This document shows positions 1 to 9,700 of a stretch of DNA of 64,000 bases, one piece after another. This stretch comes from a virus, in the IMG/VR virus record IMGVR_UViG_3300049027_000111, positions 1 through 64,000 of that record; one strand, given 5' to 3'. The notes beneath the pieces were generated by a model. That model made no database searches. It saw only the letters and a list, made by a program, of their open reading frames with translations, and was not told the DNA's origin. Position 1 is the first letter of the stretch, and each line of letters starts with the position of its first letter. The translations under genes and the position numbers were made by a program.

Positions 1-1764
1 AAGGGCGGCTTGCGCAGCCTGTTCTCGGGCCAGTCGCGCCTCTACGAGACCGCGCGCGCCCGCGCGCAGATCAGCCGCTCGCGCCAGGCGCATCCCGTGG
101 CCAGCCTGGGCGCGGAGGTCGCCGGCAGCGTGGCGCCGGCCGTGCTCGGCGGGCTCGGCGTCACCGCCGCGCTCGGCCGCGCCGCCACGACGGCGGGCAA
201 CATCGGTCGCGGCATGGCGGCGGGCGGGCTCGAGGGCGCCGTGTACGGCTCCGGCAACGAGGTCGGCGGCGTGCCGGAGCGTCTCGGCGGGGCCGTCGAG
301 GGCGGCGTGATCGGCACCGCGACCGGTGCGGCTGCCGTGCCGGCGCTCGAGGCGGGCCGCTACGTGCTCGATCGCGTCGGCCGGGCCGTCCTGCCGAATC
401 GGTTCCTGGGCGGGCAGGCCCTGAACGATGCCGCCGCGCGACGGACCTTGCGCACCACCGTCGAGGAAAGCAACGCCACGCCGGCCACGGTGCGCGGCGG
501 CATGGAGACGGCGCAGCGGGTCGGCGTGCCGACCACGATGGGCGAGCAGATCGGCCCGCAGGGCGTCGATGTGATGGAGAGCGCGGCCCAAGCGCCCGGT
601 CCCGGCCGGCAGCGGATCGCGGGCGTGCTCGAGCAGCGGCAGGTGGGCCAACCGGCGCGCCTCGAGAACCAGATCACCCGGCGCTCGGGCGTCAACCAGG
701 GCAGCCTCGATACCAAGCTGCAGCAACGGCAGGCGAGGCGCGCGGCCTCCGACCCGCACTACCGGGCCATGGCTGGCCAGCCGTTGCCTTCCAGCGTCGA
801 CAGCTCGTTCCGCACCGTGCTGGCCACCCCAGCTGGGCGCCGGGCCTATCGCCGGGCGGCCGACATGCGCGAGCAGATGGTGGCGCGCGGCGAGCCGGTG
901 TCGGCCCTGCCCGACCTCGACGCCTTCTTGCGGAGCGGCCGGGTGCTGACCGCCGACGAGGCCGACCTGATCCTGCAGGGCCTCGAGGACACCGCCCAGC
1001 GCGCCATGACGCCGGGACCGGTCCCGGGTCGCATGAGCGAGACCGGCGACAGCATCCAGTACAGCCGCACCGCCCAGCACCTGCGCGGCCAGATGCAGCA
1101 GGGCGTGCCGGAGTTCGCGCAGGCGCGCGCCGCCTGGGCCGGGCCGAGCCAGCTGATCGAGGGCATCGACCTCGGCCGCCAGGGCCTGCACGCGATGGAC
1201 CTCGACACCTTCAGGACCACGTGGGCGCAGGCGACGCCGGCCGCCCAGGACGGCATGCGCATCGGCCTGATCAACGAGCTGAAGGCCCAGCTGCAGAACT
1301 ACGCCGCCGGGCCGACCTCCAACGCCGCACGGCTGATCGCTCCACGCTCGGGCATCCGCGAGAAGATCAGGACCGTGCTCGGCCCGCAGGCCGACGAGCT
1401 CCTGCTGGCGATCGACCTCGAGTATCGGGGCGGGCTGAACACGCAGCAGGTGCTGGGCAACAGCGCCACGGCCCGCCGTCTGGCGGCGGCGGAAGCGATG
1501 GCCGACGAGCCGCTGGAGGGCACCAGCGTCACGCCGCAGGGCATCCTCGCCCGCGTGCTCGGCAAGCTCGACAACTGGGCGCAGCGCCGGACGCGCGAGG
1601 CCCTGGCGCAGATGACCACCGAGCAGGATCCGGCCGCGGCGGAGACGCTGGTGCAGCGGATCCTCAACCAGCCGCTGCGCTCCCGCGGCGCCGTGTCGGG
1701 CGCCCTGGTCGGCGGTCCGGCCGGCGCCGTCGGCGCTTCGGTGCTCAACGAGCGGCGCCGCTAG
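1..1764 (+). CDS. Ejection-type virion protein, 5' truncated by window edge
   Basis: The frame is open to base 1, so the true start lies upstream; 587 residues are visible. The first third is a long Gly/Ala-rich, weakly hydrophobic stretch (about residues 35-125) followed by Gln/Arg/Ala-rich helical sequence and a second small Gly/Ala-rich hydrophobic tail just before the stop. This composition is typical of podovirus internal (ejection) proteins that help DNA cross the envelope, and the gene precedes the tail fibre cluster as such genes do. No enzyme motif was recognised. Family assignment rests on composition and position only. Confidence 0.55.
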   Translation, partial: KGGLRSLFSGQSRLYETARARAQISRSRQAHPVASLGAEVAGSVAPAVLGGLGVTAALGRAATTAGNIGRGMAAGGLEGAVYGSGNEVGGVPERLGGAVEGGVIGTATGAAAVPALEAGRYVLDRVGRAVLPNRFLGGQALNDAAARRTLRTTVEESNATPATVRGGMETAQRVGVPTTMGEQIGPQGVDVMESAAQAPGPGRQRIAGVLEQRQVGQPARLENQITRRSGVNQGSLDTKLQQRQARRAASDPHYRAMAGQPLPSSVDSSFRTVLATPAGRRAYRRAADMREQMVARGEPVSALPDLDAFLRSGRVLTADEADLILQGLEDTAQRAMTPGPVPGRMSETGDSIQYSRTAQHLRGQMQQGVPEFAQARAAWAGPSQLIEGIDLGRQGLHAMDLDTFRTTWAQATPAAQDGMRIGLINELKAQLQNYAAGPTSNAARLIAPRSGIREKIRTVLGPQADELLLAIDLEYRGGLNTQQVLGNSATARRLAAAEAMADEPLEGTSVTPQGILARVLGKLDNWAQRRTREALAQMTTEQDPAAAETLVQRILNQPLRSRGAVSGALVGGPAGAVGASVLNERRR

Positions 1765-1818
1765 CCCGTCAAGCTCGTCCGAATCTTGTCTCGCGCCCGC
1801 GCCTGACGGAGGGTCTGC

Positions 1819-2556
1819 ATGGCGACCTGGAAAGACTACGACATCAGCGCGGCATCGAACGGCAGCGGCTCGCCGCCGTTGCGGTTCCCGGAGGGCTCGT
1901 TCCGCGGCAGCGACGTGAATGATTGCTTCCGCTCCATGGCGGCGATCATCCGTGATCTTGGCGACAAAGCCGCGCTGCTGCCGCTCAACGAGGATGACAG
2001 CGTCAACTACGGGCCCGCCGAGGGCCGGCTGGGCACCGCGGCCTTCCTGGATACCGACGAGCTCGATCCGGCCTCGGGCGATCTCTACAATAGAACTAGG
2101 GTCGTCGCGGCCAAGGACATCCGCCTGTTCTACGGCACCTTGGCGGAGGCGGCGACCGAGGCGACCTATGGTTGGGCGATCTGTGATGGTCGAACGCAGA
2201 ACTCGATCGTCACGCCCGACCTGAGGGGCAGGTTCCCGATGTTCTATTCGGCGACCGATGCCCCGAAGGCCACCGGCGGCGCCACCAGCAAGACCTCCTC
2301 GAGCAACGGCGCGCACACGCATAGCGGCAGCAGCACCGGCGGCACGGCGCTGACCGTGTCGCAGACGCCCGTGCAGTTCTCGACACGGCAGGTCGAGAGC
2401 GGTTCCGACGTCACCATCAAGGAGGCCGAGAGCAAGACCGCGAGCACCCACAACCACTCCGTCTCCATCGCCAGCGACGGCGCGCACACCCACAGCGTCA
2501 GCGACGTGCGTCCGTCGTGGGTCGCCATCGTCCCCTTGCTCTGGGTAGGCACCTGA
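1819..2556 (+). CDS. Tail fibre protein with tail-collar-like domain
   Basis: 245 residues; ATG preceded by GGAGGG. The C-terminal half has the phage tail collar signature: a GWAICDGR segment followed by TPDLRGRFPM, then three His-x-His loops (AHTHS, THNHS, AHTHS). In the family these paired histidines bind metal in trimeric fibre tips. Probably a trimeric receptor-binding or fibre-joining protein. The stop overlaps the next start (TGATG), so it is the first gene of a coupled tail operon. Confidence 0.8.
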   Translation: MATWKDYDISAASNGSGSPPLRFPEGSFRGSDVNDCFRSMAAIIRDLGDKAALLPLNEDDSVNYGPAEGRLGTAAFLDTDELDPASGDLYNRTRVVAAKDIRLFYGTLAEAATEATYGWAICDGRTQNSIVTPDLRGRFPMFYSATDAPKATGGATSKTSSSNGAHTHSGSSTGGTALTVSQTPVQFSTRQVESGSDVTIKEAESKTASTHNHSVSIASDGAHTHSVSDVRPSWVAIVPLLWVGT

Positions 2557-3980
2557 TGCCGATCGACACCGACCTGCTGTCCACGACCGGCGCCGTGGAC
2601 AAGGAGGACGTGCGCACCGGGCTGATCCTGCCGGCCGCCGCCGACATCGCCGCGCTGCAGGCAGCCGCGGCCACGCTGCAGGAGGACGTCGCCGCGCTCG
2701 AGACGGTCGTCGGCGGGCTCGAGGACGCCTACACGGTGATGACCGTGTCGGAGTATGCCGGGGCGACGCTCGAGGCCGACACCGCCTACTCCATCGAGCC
2801 AGCGTGGGTCGCCGCCACGGACGACCTGCCCGACCTCCTCGACGATCGGTGGGACGGGGTCGAGCTGACGGTCGGGACCGAGGAGCCCAGGATCTACCGT
2901 TGCCTGCCCGACGGTGAGGGCGGCCGATCCTGGGTGGCGATCGGCACGGTCAGCGCGGACAGCCCGACCTTCACCGGCACGGCGACGGTTGAATCCCTCA
3001 AGATCGGCGACCTGTGCTTTCTGACCGAGGTCGACGGCGACGCTTATCTCAGTGTCAATGCGCGCTACGACGGAAGTGATTGGCTGCGGATCGACGTGAC
3101 CGCGCCGGCCTACCGCCTGCAGTGGAACGTCGCAAATAACATGGACTTTGAGTCCTACAAAGCCTGTACTTTCTGGATTGCTTCGGCCGCTGCCAACCCT
3201 ATTGGGGCTATCGCCACAGTGGGCGGCTGGGAACTTGCTTTCTCTATGTCACAATTTCGCGACTGGACCCAGGGTGGCGGCGGGACCGAGTTCGACGGGC
3301 ACGGCACGGTTGAACAATACGGCTACGGCCGCTACCAACATGCGACCATCTCCGGGGTCGCAAAAACCGGACTGTTATGCAACCAATACCTGGATGAGAG
3401 CGGGCGCGATCGGCCGCTGAAGCCGAGCTGGCAGGCCGGCTTCCAGAGCGACGGCACCACCGACCGCTTCGTGATCAGCCGCGGCGCCGGTGGCGTCTCC
3501 TGGCCCGGCTGGACCGAGCTGCTCACCCTGTCGAGCACCGGCAGCCTGACCGTGGCGCAGCCGCTCGCGGTGGCGCAGGGCGGCACGGCGGCGACGACCG
3601 CCTCGGCGGCGCGGACCAACCTTGGCGTCGGCACGGCCGGCCTGTCTGTGGTCGCCGACAACGCCGGCACCGTCCTGACCGCGGGGGGCATGGGCGACAT
3701 CGAGATCCCGTTCGCCTGCCTGATCACCAGCGTCAAAGGCTTCGCCGACCAAAGCGGCAGCGTCAGCGTCGATTTCCTGCGCGCGGCCTCCGGCGTCTAC
3801 CCGCCGGTGACCTCCTTGTGCGCCGGGGCGCCGCTGGCCTTGTCGAGCGCGTCGAGCGCCACCGCGACAATCTCTGGATGGACCAAGACGCTGGCAGCTG
3901 GAGATATTCTCAGGCCCGTCACCAGCAGCATTTCCACGATTACCCGCCTCACCGTCAACATCACCTTGACGAGGACTTGA
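2556..3980 (+). CDS. Tail fibre protein
   Basis: 474 residues from the ATG that overlaps the previous stop. An N-terminal coiled coil (AALQAAAATLQEDVAALE) suggests trimerisation. Around residue 345 lies the classic fibre repeat AQGGTAATTASAARTNLG, seen in many tail fibres at the hinge before the distal domain. The rest is Ser/Thr/Gly/Ala-rich beta sequence with no enzymatic motif. The stretch at about 3140-3260 is visibly more AT-rich than its surroundings, hinting at a swapped-in segment. Likely part of the adsorption apparatus. Confidence 0.75.
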   Translation: MPIDTDLLSTTGAVDKEDVRTGLILPAAADIAALQAAAATLQEDVAALETVVGGLEDAYTVMTVSEYAGATLEADTAYSIEPAWVAATDDLPDLLDDRWDGVELTVGTEEPRIYRCLPDGEGGRSWVAIGTVSADSPTFTGTATVESLKIGDLCFLTEVDGDAYLSVNARYDGSDWLRIDVTAPAYRLQWNVANNMDFESYKACTFWIASAAANPIGAIATVGGWELAFSMSQFRDWTQGGGGTEFDGHGTVEQYGYGRYQHATISGVAKTGLLCNQYLDESGRDRPLKPSWQAGFQSDGTTDRFVISRGAGGVSWPGWTELLTLSSTGSLTVAQPLAVAQGGTAATTASAARTNLGVGTAGLSVVADNAGTVLTAGGMGDIEIPFACLITSVKGFADQSGSVSVDFLRAASGVYPPVTSLCAGAPLALSSASSATATISGWTKTLAAGDILRPVTSSISTITRLTVNITLTRT

Positions 3981-3982
3981 CG

Positions 3983-5026
3983 ATGGCCTTGGTCACCTTC
4001 GAGGGCTTTGATCAGTTCGACGACACCGGCCTGGGCACCCAGCTGTTGACCAAGGGCTGGGCGGCCATCGTCTCCCCCGCCGGCGCCGCCGGCCGGTACG
4101 GCGGCCGATGCTTCCGGCTCACCACCAACTCGGTCACCGCGCGCTACGATTTTGCCGCGGCCCTGGCGACGGCCACGGTCGGGCTGGCGTTCCAGAGCAC
4201 CGCCACGAACGCCACGTCGTCCTCGATCGTGATCTTCACCGACTCCGGCACGACGGGCCAGTTCGGCCTGGGGCTTAACGCATCCAACAAGTTTTTCGTC
4301 TTTCGCGGCACGACGTCGACCGTGGTGGCGACCTCGGCCACCGGCCCGGTGGCTCTGCAGTGGTATTATCTGGAGTTCCAGGCGACGATCCACAACACCA
4401 CCGGTGCCTACGAAGTAAAATTGAATGGAACGCAGCTCGCCGATCTGACCGCGACTGGCGTCAACACCCGCTCGACCGCCAACAACCAGACGACTGGGGT
4501 CTATCTGTCCAGCACCGCCAACCCGACCGGCTTCTTCTATTGCGACGACTTGTACATCACCGACACGACGGGCGGTTCGAATACCGGATTTCTCGGCGAG
4601 GTCCGGGTGACGACCATCGTCCCGACCGGTGCCGGGGCCAGCACGCAGTTCACCCCGTCGACCGGCAGCAACTGGCAGAACGTCGACGAGATCGGCACCA
4701 GCGGCACGGCGGCCGACACCGACTACAACAGCTCCAGCACGGCCGGGCACATCGACAGCTTCGCGATCAGCAGCAGTTCCATTTCCGGCAGTCCGGCGGT
4801 CTATGCTGTAGCCTTGAGCGTCACCTGCCGGAAAGACGATGTCGGCGTCAGGACGATCCGGACGCGGCTGAAGTCCTCCGCGGCGATCAGCACCGGCACG
4901 ACCTCGACCGTGCTGTCGAGCTACGGGACGTTCAGGACGGTGCATTTGGTCGACCCGAACACGACCGCGGCCTGGAGCGTCGCGGCGGTGAACGCGATGG
5001 AGATCGGCTACGAGCTGGTGAGCTAG
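3983..5026 (+). CDS. Virion protein with lectin-like (ConA/LamG-type) beta domain
   Basis: 347 residues; the start chosen is the ATG two bases after the preceding stop, giving MALVTFEGFD. Residues 1-200 read as a jelly-roll: hydrophobic strands, the motif WYYLEFQATI followed by a strand that measures a ligand (YEVKLNGTQLADL), and FYCDDLYITD. This pattern is common in phage structural proteins with a concanavalin-like fold. The C-terminal half is Ser/Thr-rich and may be a second beta domain. A carbohydrate-binding tail role is inferred. Confidence 0.6.
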   Translation: MALVTFEGFDQFDDTGLGTQLLTKGWAAIVSPAGAAGRYGGRCFRLTTNSVTARYDFAAALATATVGLAFQSTATNATSSSIVIFTDSGTTGQFGLGLNASNKFFVFRGTTSTVVATSATGPVALQWYYLEFQATIHNTTGAYEVKLNGTQLADLTATGVNTRSTANNQTTGVYLSSTANPTGFFYCDDLYITDTTGGSNTGFLGEVRVTTIVPTGAGASTQFTPSTGSNWQNVDEIGTSGTAADTDYNSSSTAGHIDSFAISSSSISGSPAVYAVALSVTCRKDDVGVRTIRTRLKSSAAISTGTTSTVLSSYGTFRTVHLVDPNTTAAWSVAAVNAMEIGYELVS

Positions 5027-5030
5027 CTCG

Positions 5031-5297
5031 ATGGCCGTCCGCGTCACCCAGACCAGCGCCGAGGCGCTGGTCACCGACAACACCGCTCGCAGGGTGCGGG
5101 CTACCCAGGTCTCAGCCGAGGCGCTGGTCACCAACAACACCGCCCGCCGGGTGCGGACCACCCAGATCAGCGCCGAGGTGCTGCAGACCGTCGGCACCAA
5201 CCCGGCGGTGCTGCGGGTCACCCAGATCAGCGCCGAGGTGCTGATGCAGGTGGTGCCCCCGGCCAGCCAGCGCTCCCGGGTGGTCTGGATTGTGTAA
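5031..5297 (+). CDS. Small virion-type protein built of four short repeats
   Basis: 88 residues made almost wholly of four tandem copies of a ~21-residue unit whose core is (V/A/T)TQ(T/V/I)SAE(A/V)L. The repeats are also clear in the DNA (cagaCCAGCGCCGAGG-like blocks about every 63 bases). Proteins with such VTQ-type repeats occur near tail fibre genes in other phages, function unknown. Located four bases after the lectin-like gene and before the GH5 gene, so a tail accessory role is likely. Confidence 0.6.
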   Translation: MAVRVTQTSAEALVTDNTARRVRATQVSAEALVTNNTARRVRTTQISAEVLQTVGTNPAVLRVTQISAEVLMQVVPPASQRSRVVWIV

Positions 5298-5327
5298 GCG
5301 CGCGGGATCGCTGAGGAGCCGCCGGCC

Positions 5328-6413
5328 GTGACCCTGACCGTCGTCGGCAACAGCTTGCGCTGGCACGACGTGCCGATCGTCCTGCGCGGGGTGGCGGTGG
5401 GCGATCCCCTCGACGCGCGCGGCTGGCGGCCGACCAGCGACTACACGACCCTGTCGAGCACCTGGGGCTGCAACTGCGTGCGCCTCAGCGTGCAGAGCCT
5501 GTCCTGGCGCGACCAGCAGGCCGGGCTGCTCGAGGCGCTCGAGAGCGACGTGGCGGCAGCCCTGGCGGCCGACATGTGGGTGATCATCACTTGGCATGTC
5601 ATCGGCTGGCCGGATGGCTTCACGGATACCCCTGAGTGGTACGACACGGATTTTAGCCTCGCGGTTGATTTTTGGACGGACATGAGATCGCGTTTCGGCT
5701 CGGAGCCACGGGTGCTGTTCGAGCTCTGGAACGAGCCGCTGTCCGAGGATGCCTACGGCGGGACCAGCACCGAGGACACCTGGCCGGAGCTCAAGGCGCG
5801 CTACGAAGAGCTGGTGACCTTGATCCGTGAGGAGTCGGCGAACGTTATTCTGTGCTCTGGTGATATGAACTCGTATGACCTGCGAAGCATCGCCGACAAC
5901 CTGATCACGGGCGACAACGTCGGCTATATTTGGCACGTCTATCCTCTCTACAACGCCGATCCGCCGATCGGGAAAAGCACCATCGCCGAGCATCAGGCGG
6001 ACTGGGCCGAGAAGCTCGACGGGCTGCCGGCCGTGGCGCCGGTCGTGGTGACGGAATGGGGCTTCCAGCCGGACGTCGCGGACCACTGGTCCGGCACCGC
6101 CGAGAGCTTCGGCACGCCGCTGGTCGAGCTCCTGGACGACGACGACCTGCATTGGACCGCCTGGATCTGGCACCCCGAGTGGGGGCCGCCGATGCTGACC
6201 GAGGACTGGTCCGGCGTGAACGTCTTCGGCGCGTTCGTGCAAGCCACCCTCGCGGCGACGACCCAGGCCCGGCCGAGCGCCGAGCCCGAGGATCCCGAGG
6301 ATCCCGAGGAGCCGGAGCCTCCTGAGCAGCCGCCCGCCGTGCTGCACCGCATCCTGCGCAGGAAGCCGACCGGCGGCCCGATGCAGACCATCCGCGTCGT
6401 CAGGCCGTCCTAG
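5328..6413 (+). CDS. Glycoside hydrolase family 5-like endoglycosidase (tail-associated)
   Basis: 361 residues, GTG start behind GAGGAG. The order of motifs is that of GH5 cellulases: RGV near residue 20, TWH at 88-90, the acid/base motif ELWNEP with Glu136, WHVYPLY with His203 and Tyr205, and the nucleophile motif VVTEWGF with Glu243. Both catalytic glutamates and the histidine are present, so it should be active on a beta-linked glucan or mannan. No signal peptide. The C-terminus (311-330) is an acidic Pro/Glu linker followed by a basic tail, consistent with attachment to the virion. Sits inside the tail operon: probably depolymerises host exopolysaccharide. Confidence 0.8.
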   Translation: MTLTVVGNSLRWHDVPIVLRGVAVGDPLDARGWRPTSDYTTLSSTWGCNCVRLSVQSLSWRDQQAGLLEALESDVAAALAADMWVIITWHVIGWPDGFTDTPEWYDTDFSLAVDFWTDMRSRFGSEPRVLFELWNEPLSEDAYGGTSTEDTWPELKARYEELVTLIREESANVILCSGDMNSYDLRSIADNLITGDNVGYIWHVYPLYNADPPIGKSTIAEHQADWAEKLDGLPAVAPVVVTEWGFQPDVADHWSGTAESFGTPLVELLDDDDLHWTAWIWHPEWGPPMLTEDWSGVNVFGAFVQATLAATTQARPSAEPEDPEDPEEPEPPEQPPAVLHRILRRKPTGGPMQTIRVVRPS

Positions 6414-6437
6414 CCCGCCCCAAGTTCGGAGACTCGC

Positions 6438-6770
6438 ATGTCCGAGATCTATGTCCGCACCGCGCTGTCGCGGCGCGGCGGTCTTCCCTTGCCCGCGGCC
6501 TCGCCCGACACCTCCCTCGGGGTGCGGCTCGCCGTCGGCTCGACGGCGACGACCAGCAGCGCGCTCACGGCCGGGCTGTACTACATCGGCAACAGCGTGG
6601 CATGCTATCTCGCCATCGGACAAAATCCCACGGCAACAACCGGTGCCACGAACCTTCCGCTTTTTGGGCCGTCGACTATCACCATCGCGATCAAGAGTGG
6701 GCATAAGATTTCGGTTATTCGCGACGCGACCGACGGCTACTTGTGGATCGTGCCGGCGAGGAGCAACTGA
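6438..6770 (+). CDS. Small tail/virion protein
   Basis: 110 residues, ATG behind GGAG. Beta-rich sequence with a G-L-Y-Y-I-G-N core and a terminal YLWIVPARSN; no cysteine-rich or enzymatic motif. The size and Ser/Thr/Gly content fit a decoration or base-of-fibre protein. Its stop TGA overlaps the ATG of the 1,227-residue protein that follows, so the two are probably made together. Family not recognised. Confidence 0.65.
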   Translation: MSEIYVRTALSRRGGLPLPAASPDTSLGVRLAVGSTATTSSALTAGLYYIGNSVACYLAIGQNPTATTGATNLPLFGPSTITIAIKSGHKISVIRDATDGYLWIVPARSN

Positions 6771-9700
6771 TGCTCGATCTCCAGCCCCTTTATTACGGCA
6801 CATCGACCTTCACCGTCGGCCGGTTCGGGGTGCTCGGCACCCTGCCGGCCGTGCCGCAGGGGCTGGGGCTGATCTACGACCTCGACTTCCAGCACACGGC
6901 GACCAGCACCGACCTAAGCAACGCCGGGTACAGCTTTAGCAGGACGGGTAGCGCGTGGGACGAATTCGGCAACAGCTTCAGCTCGGGCACGCCGCGCATC
7001 GTTCCTGGTAAGGGTTTGTTGATCGAAGGAAGTCGAACCAACAGTGTTCGCAACAGCACGATGGTCGGCGTGGCGGCGGGCACGCCGGGCACCCTGCCGA
7101 CCAACTGGACCGCCAGCGCCGCCACCGGCTTGTCCCATCAGGTCGTCGGCACCGGCACCTTGGGCGGGCTGACCTATCTTGATTTGCGGGTCTACGGCAC
7201 CGCCGGCAGCACGGCCGCGACCGGCTTCTCGCCCGAGGCCGCCACCCAGATCGTCGCCAGCAGCGGCCAGACTTGGACGGCTTCCTGGTACATGGCCCTG
7301 GTCGGCGGCAGCCTGAACAACGTCACCGCGCTTCGCTTCGACGTCACCGAGCGGAACAGCGGCGGGTCGGCGGTGCAGACGACCAACGGCAGCGACATCA
7401 AGGGCAGCTTGACGACGAGCCTGCAGCGCTTCTCGCTCACCCGCACGCTCACCGACGCGACGACGGTCGGGGTGCTCACCAGCATCCGCGGCGCGGTCAC
7501 CAACGGCGCGGCCGTCGACTACACGCTGCGCCTCGCCGCGCCCCAGATCGAATCGGGCGCGCATATGTCGTCGCCCATTTTAACCTCCGGCTCTGCAGCG
7601 ACCAGGAACGGCGAGTCCTGCATCCGCACCATCCAGCCCAGCTTCATGGCGCAGGGCACGGTCCTGGTCGAGTACGGCAACCCGGCCGGCGGCACCGCGC
7701 GGACGTTCCTGCTGCTCGTCACGGACAGCGGCAACAGTCGCTGGAATCTGCGGTCGAGCGACGGCGGCAGCTACGCGCCCAATCTGGCCGTCGGCGACGG
7801 CACCGCCAACACGACGCTGGTCGGCACCGCGTACGCGGTCGGCACCGGCCAGCGGGCCGCCGCGGCCTGGACCGGCTCGCGCTCGATCCTGGCGCACAAC
7901 GGCACGCTCACCGCCGCCGGGAACGGCTACACGTCGGATGGCACCACGCAGCTTGTCCTGGGCGGCACATCGGACAATGCGCACTGGGGCTACATCCGGA
8001 GGATCCGGCACTACGCCGCGGTCTTCACCGACAGCAACCTCCAGCTCGCGACCGCCGACTTCGACCTCAATCTGGCTTACGACGCGACCGCCAACGACCT
8101 CGCCGCGGCGGGCTTCGCCACGACCCGGGCGACGGCTGCCTGGGATGAATTAGGAAGATCTTACACATCAGATACACCTAGGGTTGTTCCGGGACGCGGT
8201 TTGTTGGTCGAGGGTGCCCGAACGAACCTCGTTTTGCGCTCGCAAGAGTTCGACAACGCCGCCTGGACCAAGTCCTCGGTCACGGTGACCGCGAACGACG
8301 CCATCGCTCCCGATGGCACCCTGACCGCCGACAAGCTGACGGAATCCGGCTCCGGCGCGATCACCCGCCCCGGCACCGCGCTCACCGTGACCGCGGCCAC
8401 CAACTACACGGTCTCGTTCTATGCGCGGCGCAGCAATTTCACTTGGCTGCGCGTGCTCGTCGGCGACGACAGCGCGTTCACCAACCGCATCGCGGGCTGG
8501 TTCGATCTGCTCAATGGGGTCAAGGGCAGCGTCGTGGTCAACGGCGCGGTGACCTCCGGCGGCTCGACCATGACGGCGATCGGCGGCGGATGGTATCGGT
8601 GCGCGATCGTTTTCTCGATGAACTCGGCGACGACAGCGTTTCCGGCGGTGGTGAGCGCCAGCGCCGACGCGTCCACGACCCGGGCCGACGTGGGCGGCGG
8701 TGCCGGCATCGGCGGCATCATGCATGTCTGGCAGGCCCAGGTTGTGGCCTCGTCGTTCGTCGGCACGCCCATCGCGACCACTTCGGCCGCGGTGACCAGG
8801 AACGTCGACGCCATCGTCGCCACCCGCGCGGCGGGGCTGCTCGATCGCGGCAGCGCGCTGGTCCGCGCCGCCCTAGCGCCGGGCAGCGACAGCGGCGTGC
8901 AGCAGATGCTGCTCACCCTGCACGACGGCACCGTCAACAACCGGCTTTCGCTTTATCGCTCGACCGCGACGTCCGCCCTGACGCTGTATCTGGGCGCCGG
9001 TGGCGTGCAGCAGGCCTCGCTCGGGGGTGGCGCGGGCTCGGCCAACGCCTTGGCGATCAGCGGCGGCGCCGGCCGCTGGGCCACCGACAACACCGCGTGG
9101 TCGGTCAACGGCGGCGCGGTCACGGTCGATGCGGTCGCGACCGTCCCGGCGATGACCAGCGAGCAGCTGGGCGCGCGCAACGGCAACGCCGAGCCGCTCT
9201 ACGGCTACCTCCGCCGGATCAAGCGCACCACGACCCTGCTGACCGACGCCGAGCTGCAGGCGGCGTCGAACGGCTACGACCTCTCGTTCGCGCTCGGGGC
9301 GACCGCGGTCGAGTTGTCCGGCTCGGGCTGGTCCTTTTCCAGGGCCGGCACGGCCTATGACCTATGGGGAAACAGCTACCCGGCCAACCAGCCCAGGATC
9401 GTGCCCGGCCGGGGTCTCCTGCTGGAAACCGGCGCCCGCACCAATCAGGTTTTGCAGTCGAACACCTTCAGCTCCGGCAGCTGGACCAAGACCGAGATGA
9501 CGCTGACCGCCGCGGCCGGCATCAGCCCCGACGGGACGGCGAACGCGTGGTCGATGGTCGAGAGCGCCAACAGCGCCTCGCGCACGATGCAGAGCAGCGT
9601 CAGCTTCACCTCGGGCACGACCTACTGCTTCAGCTGCTACTACAAGCCGTTGCCGGGCTCAGCGACGCGCTACGCGCGGATCCTGCTGCCGGCGGTCGCG

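Noticed and set aside
4570-4600. tRNA-like TTCGAAT arm
   Set aside because: GGTTCGAATACC lies inside a coding gene with no acceptor or anticodon arms around it. No other tRNA candidate was found.
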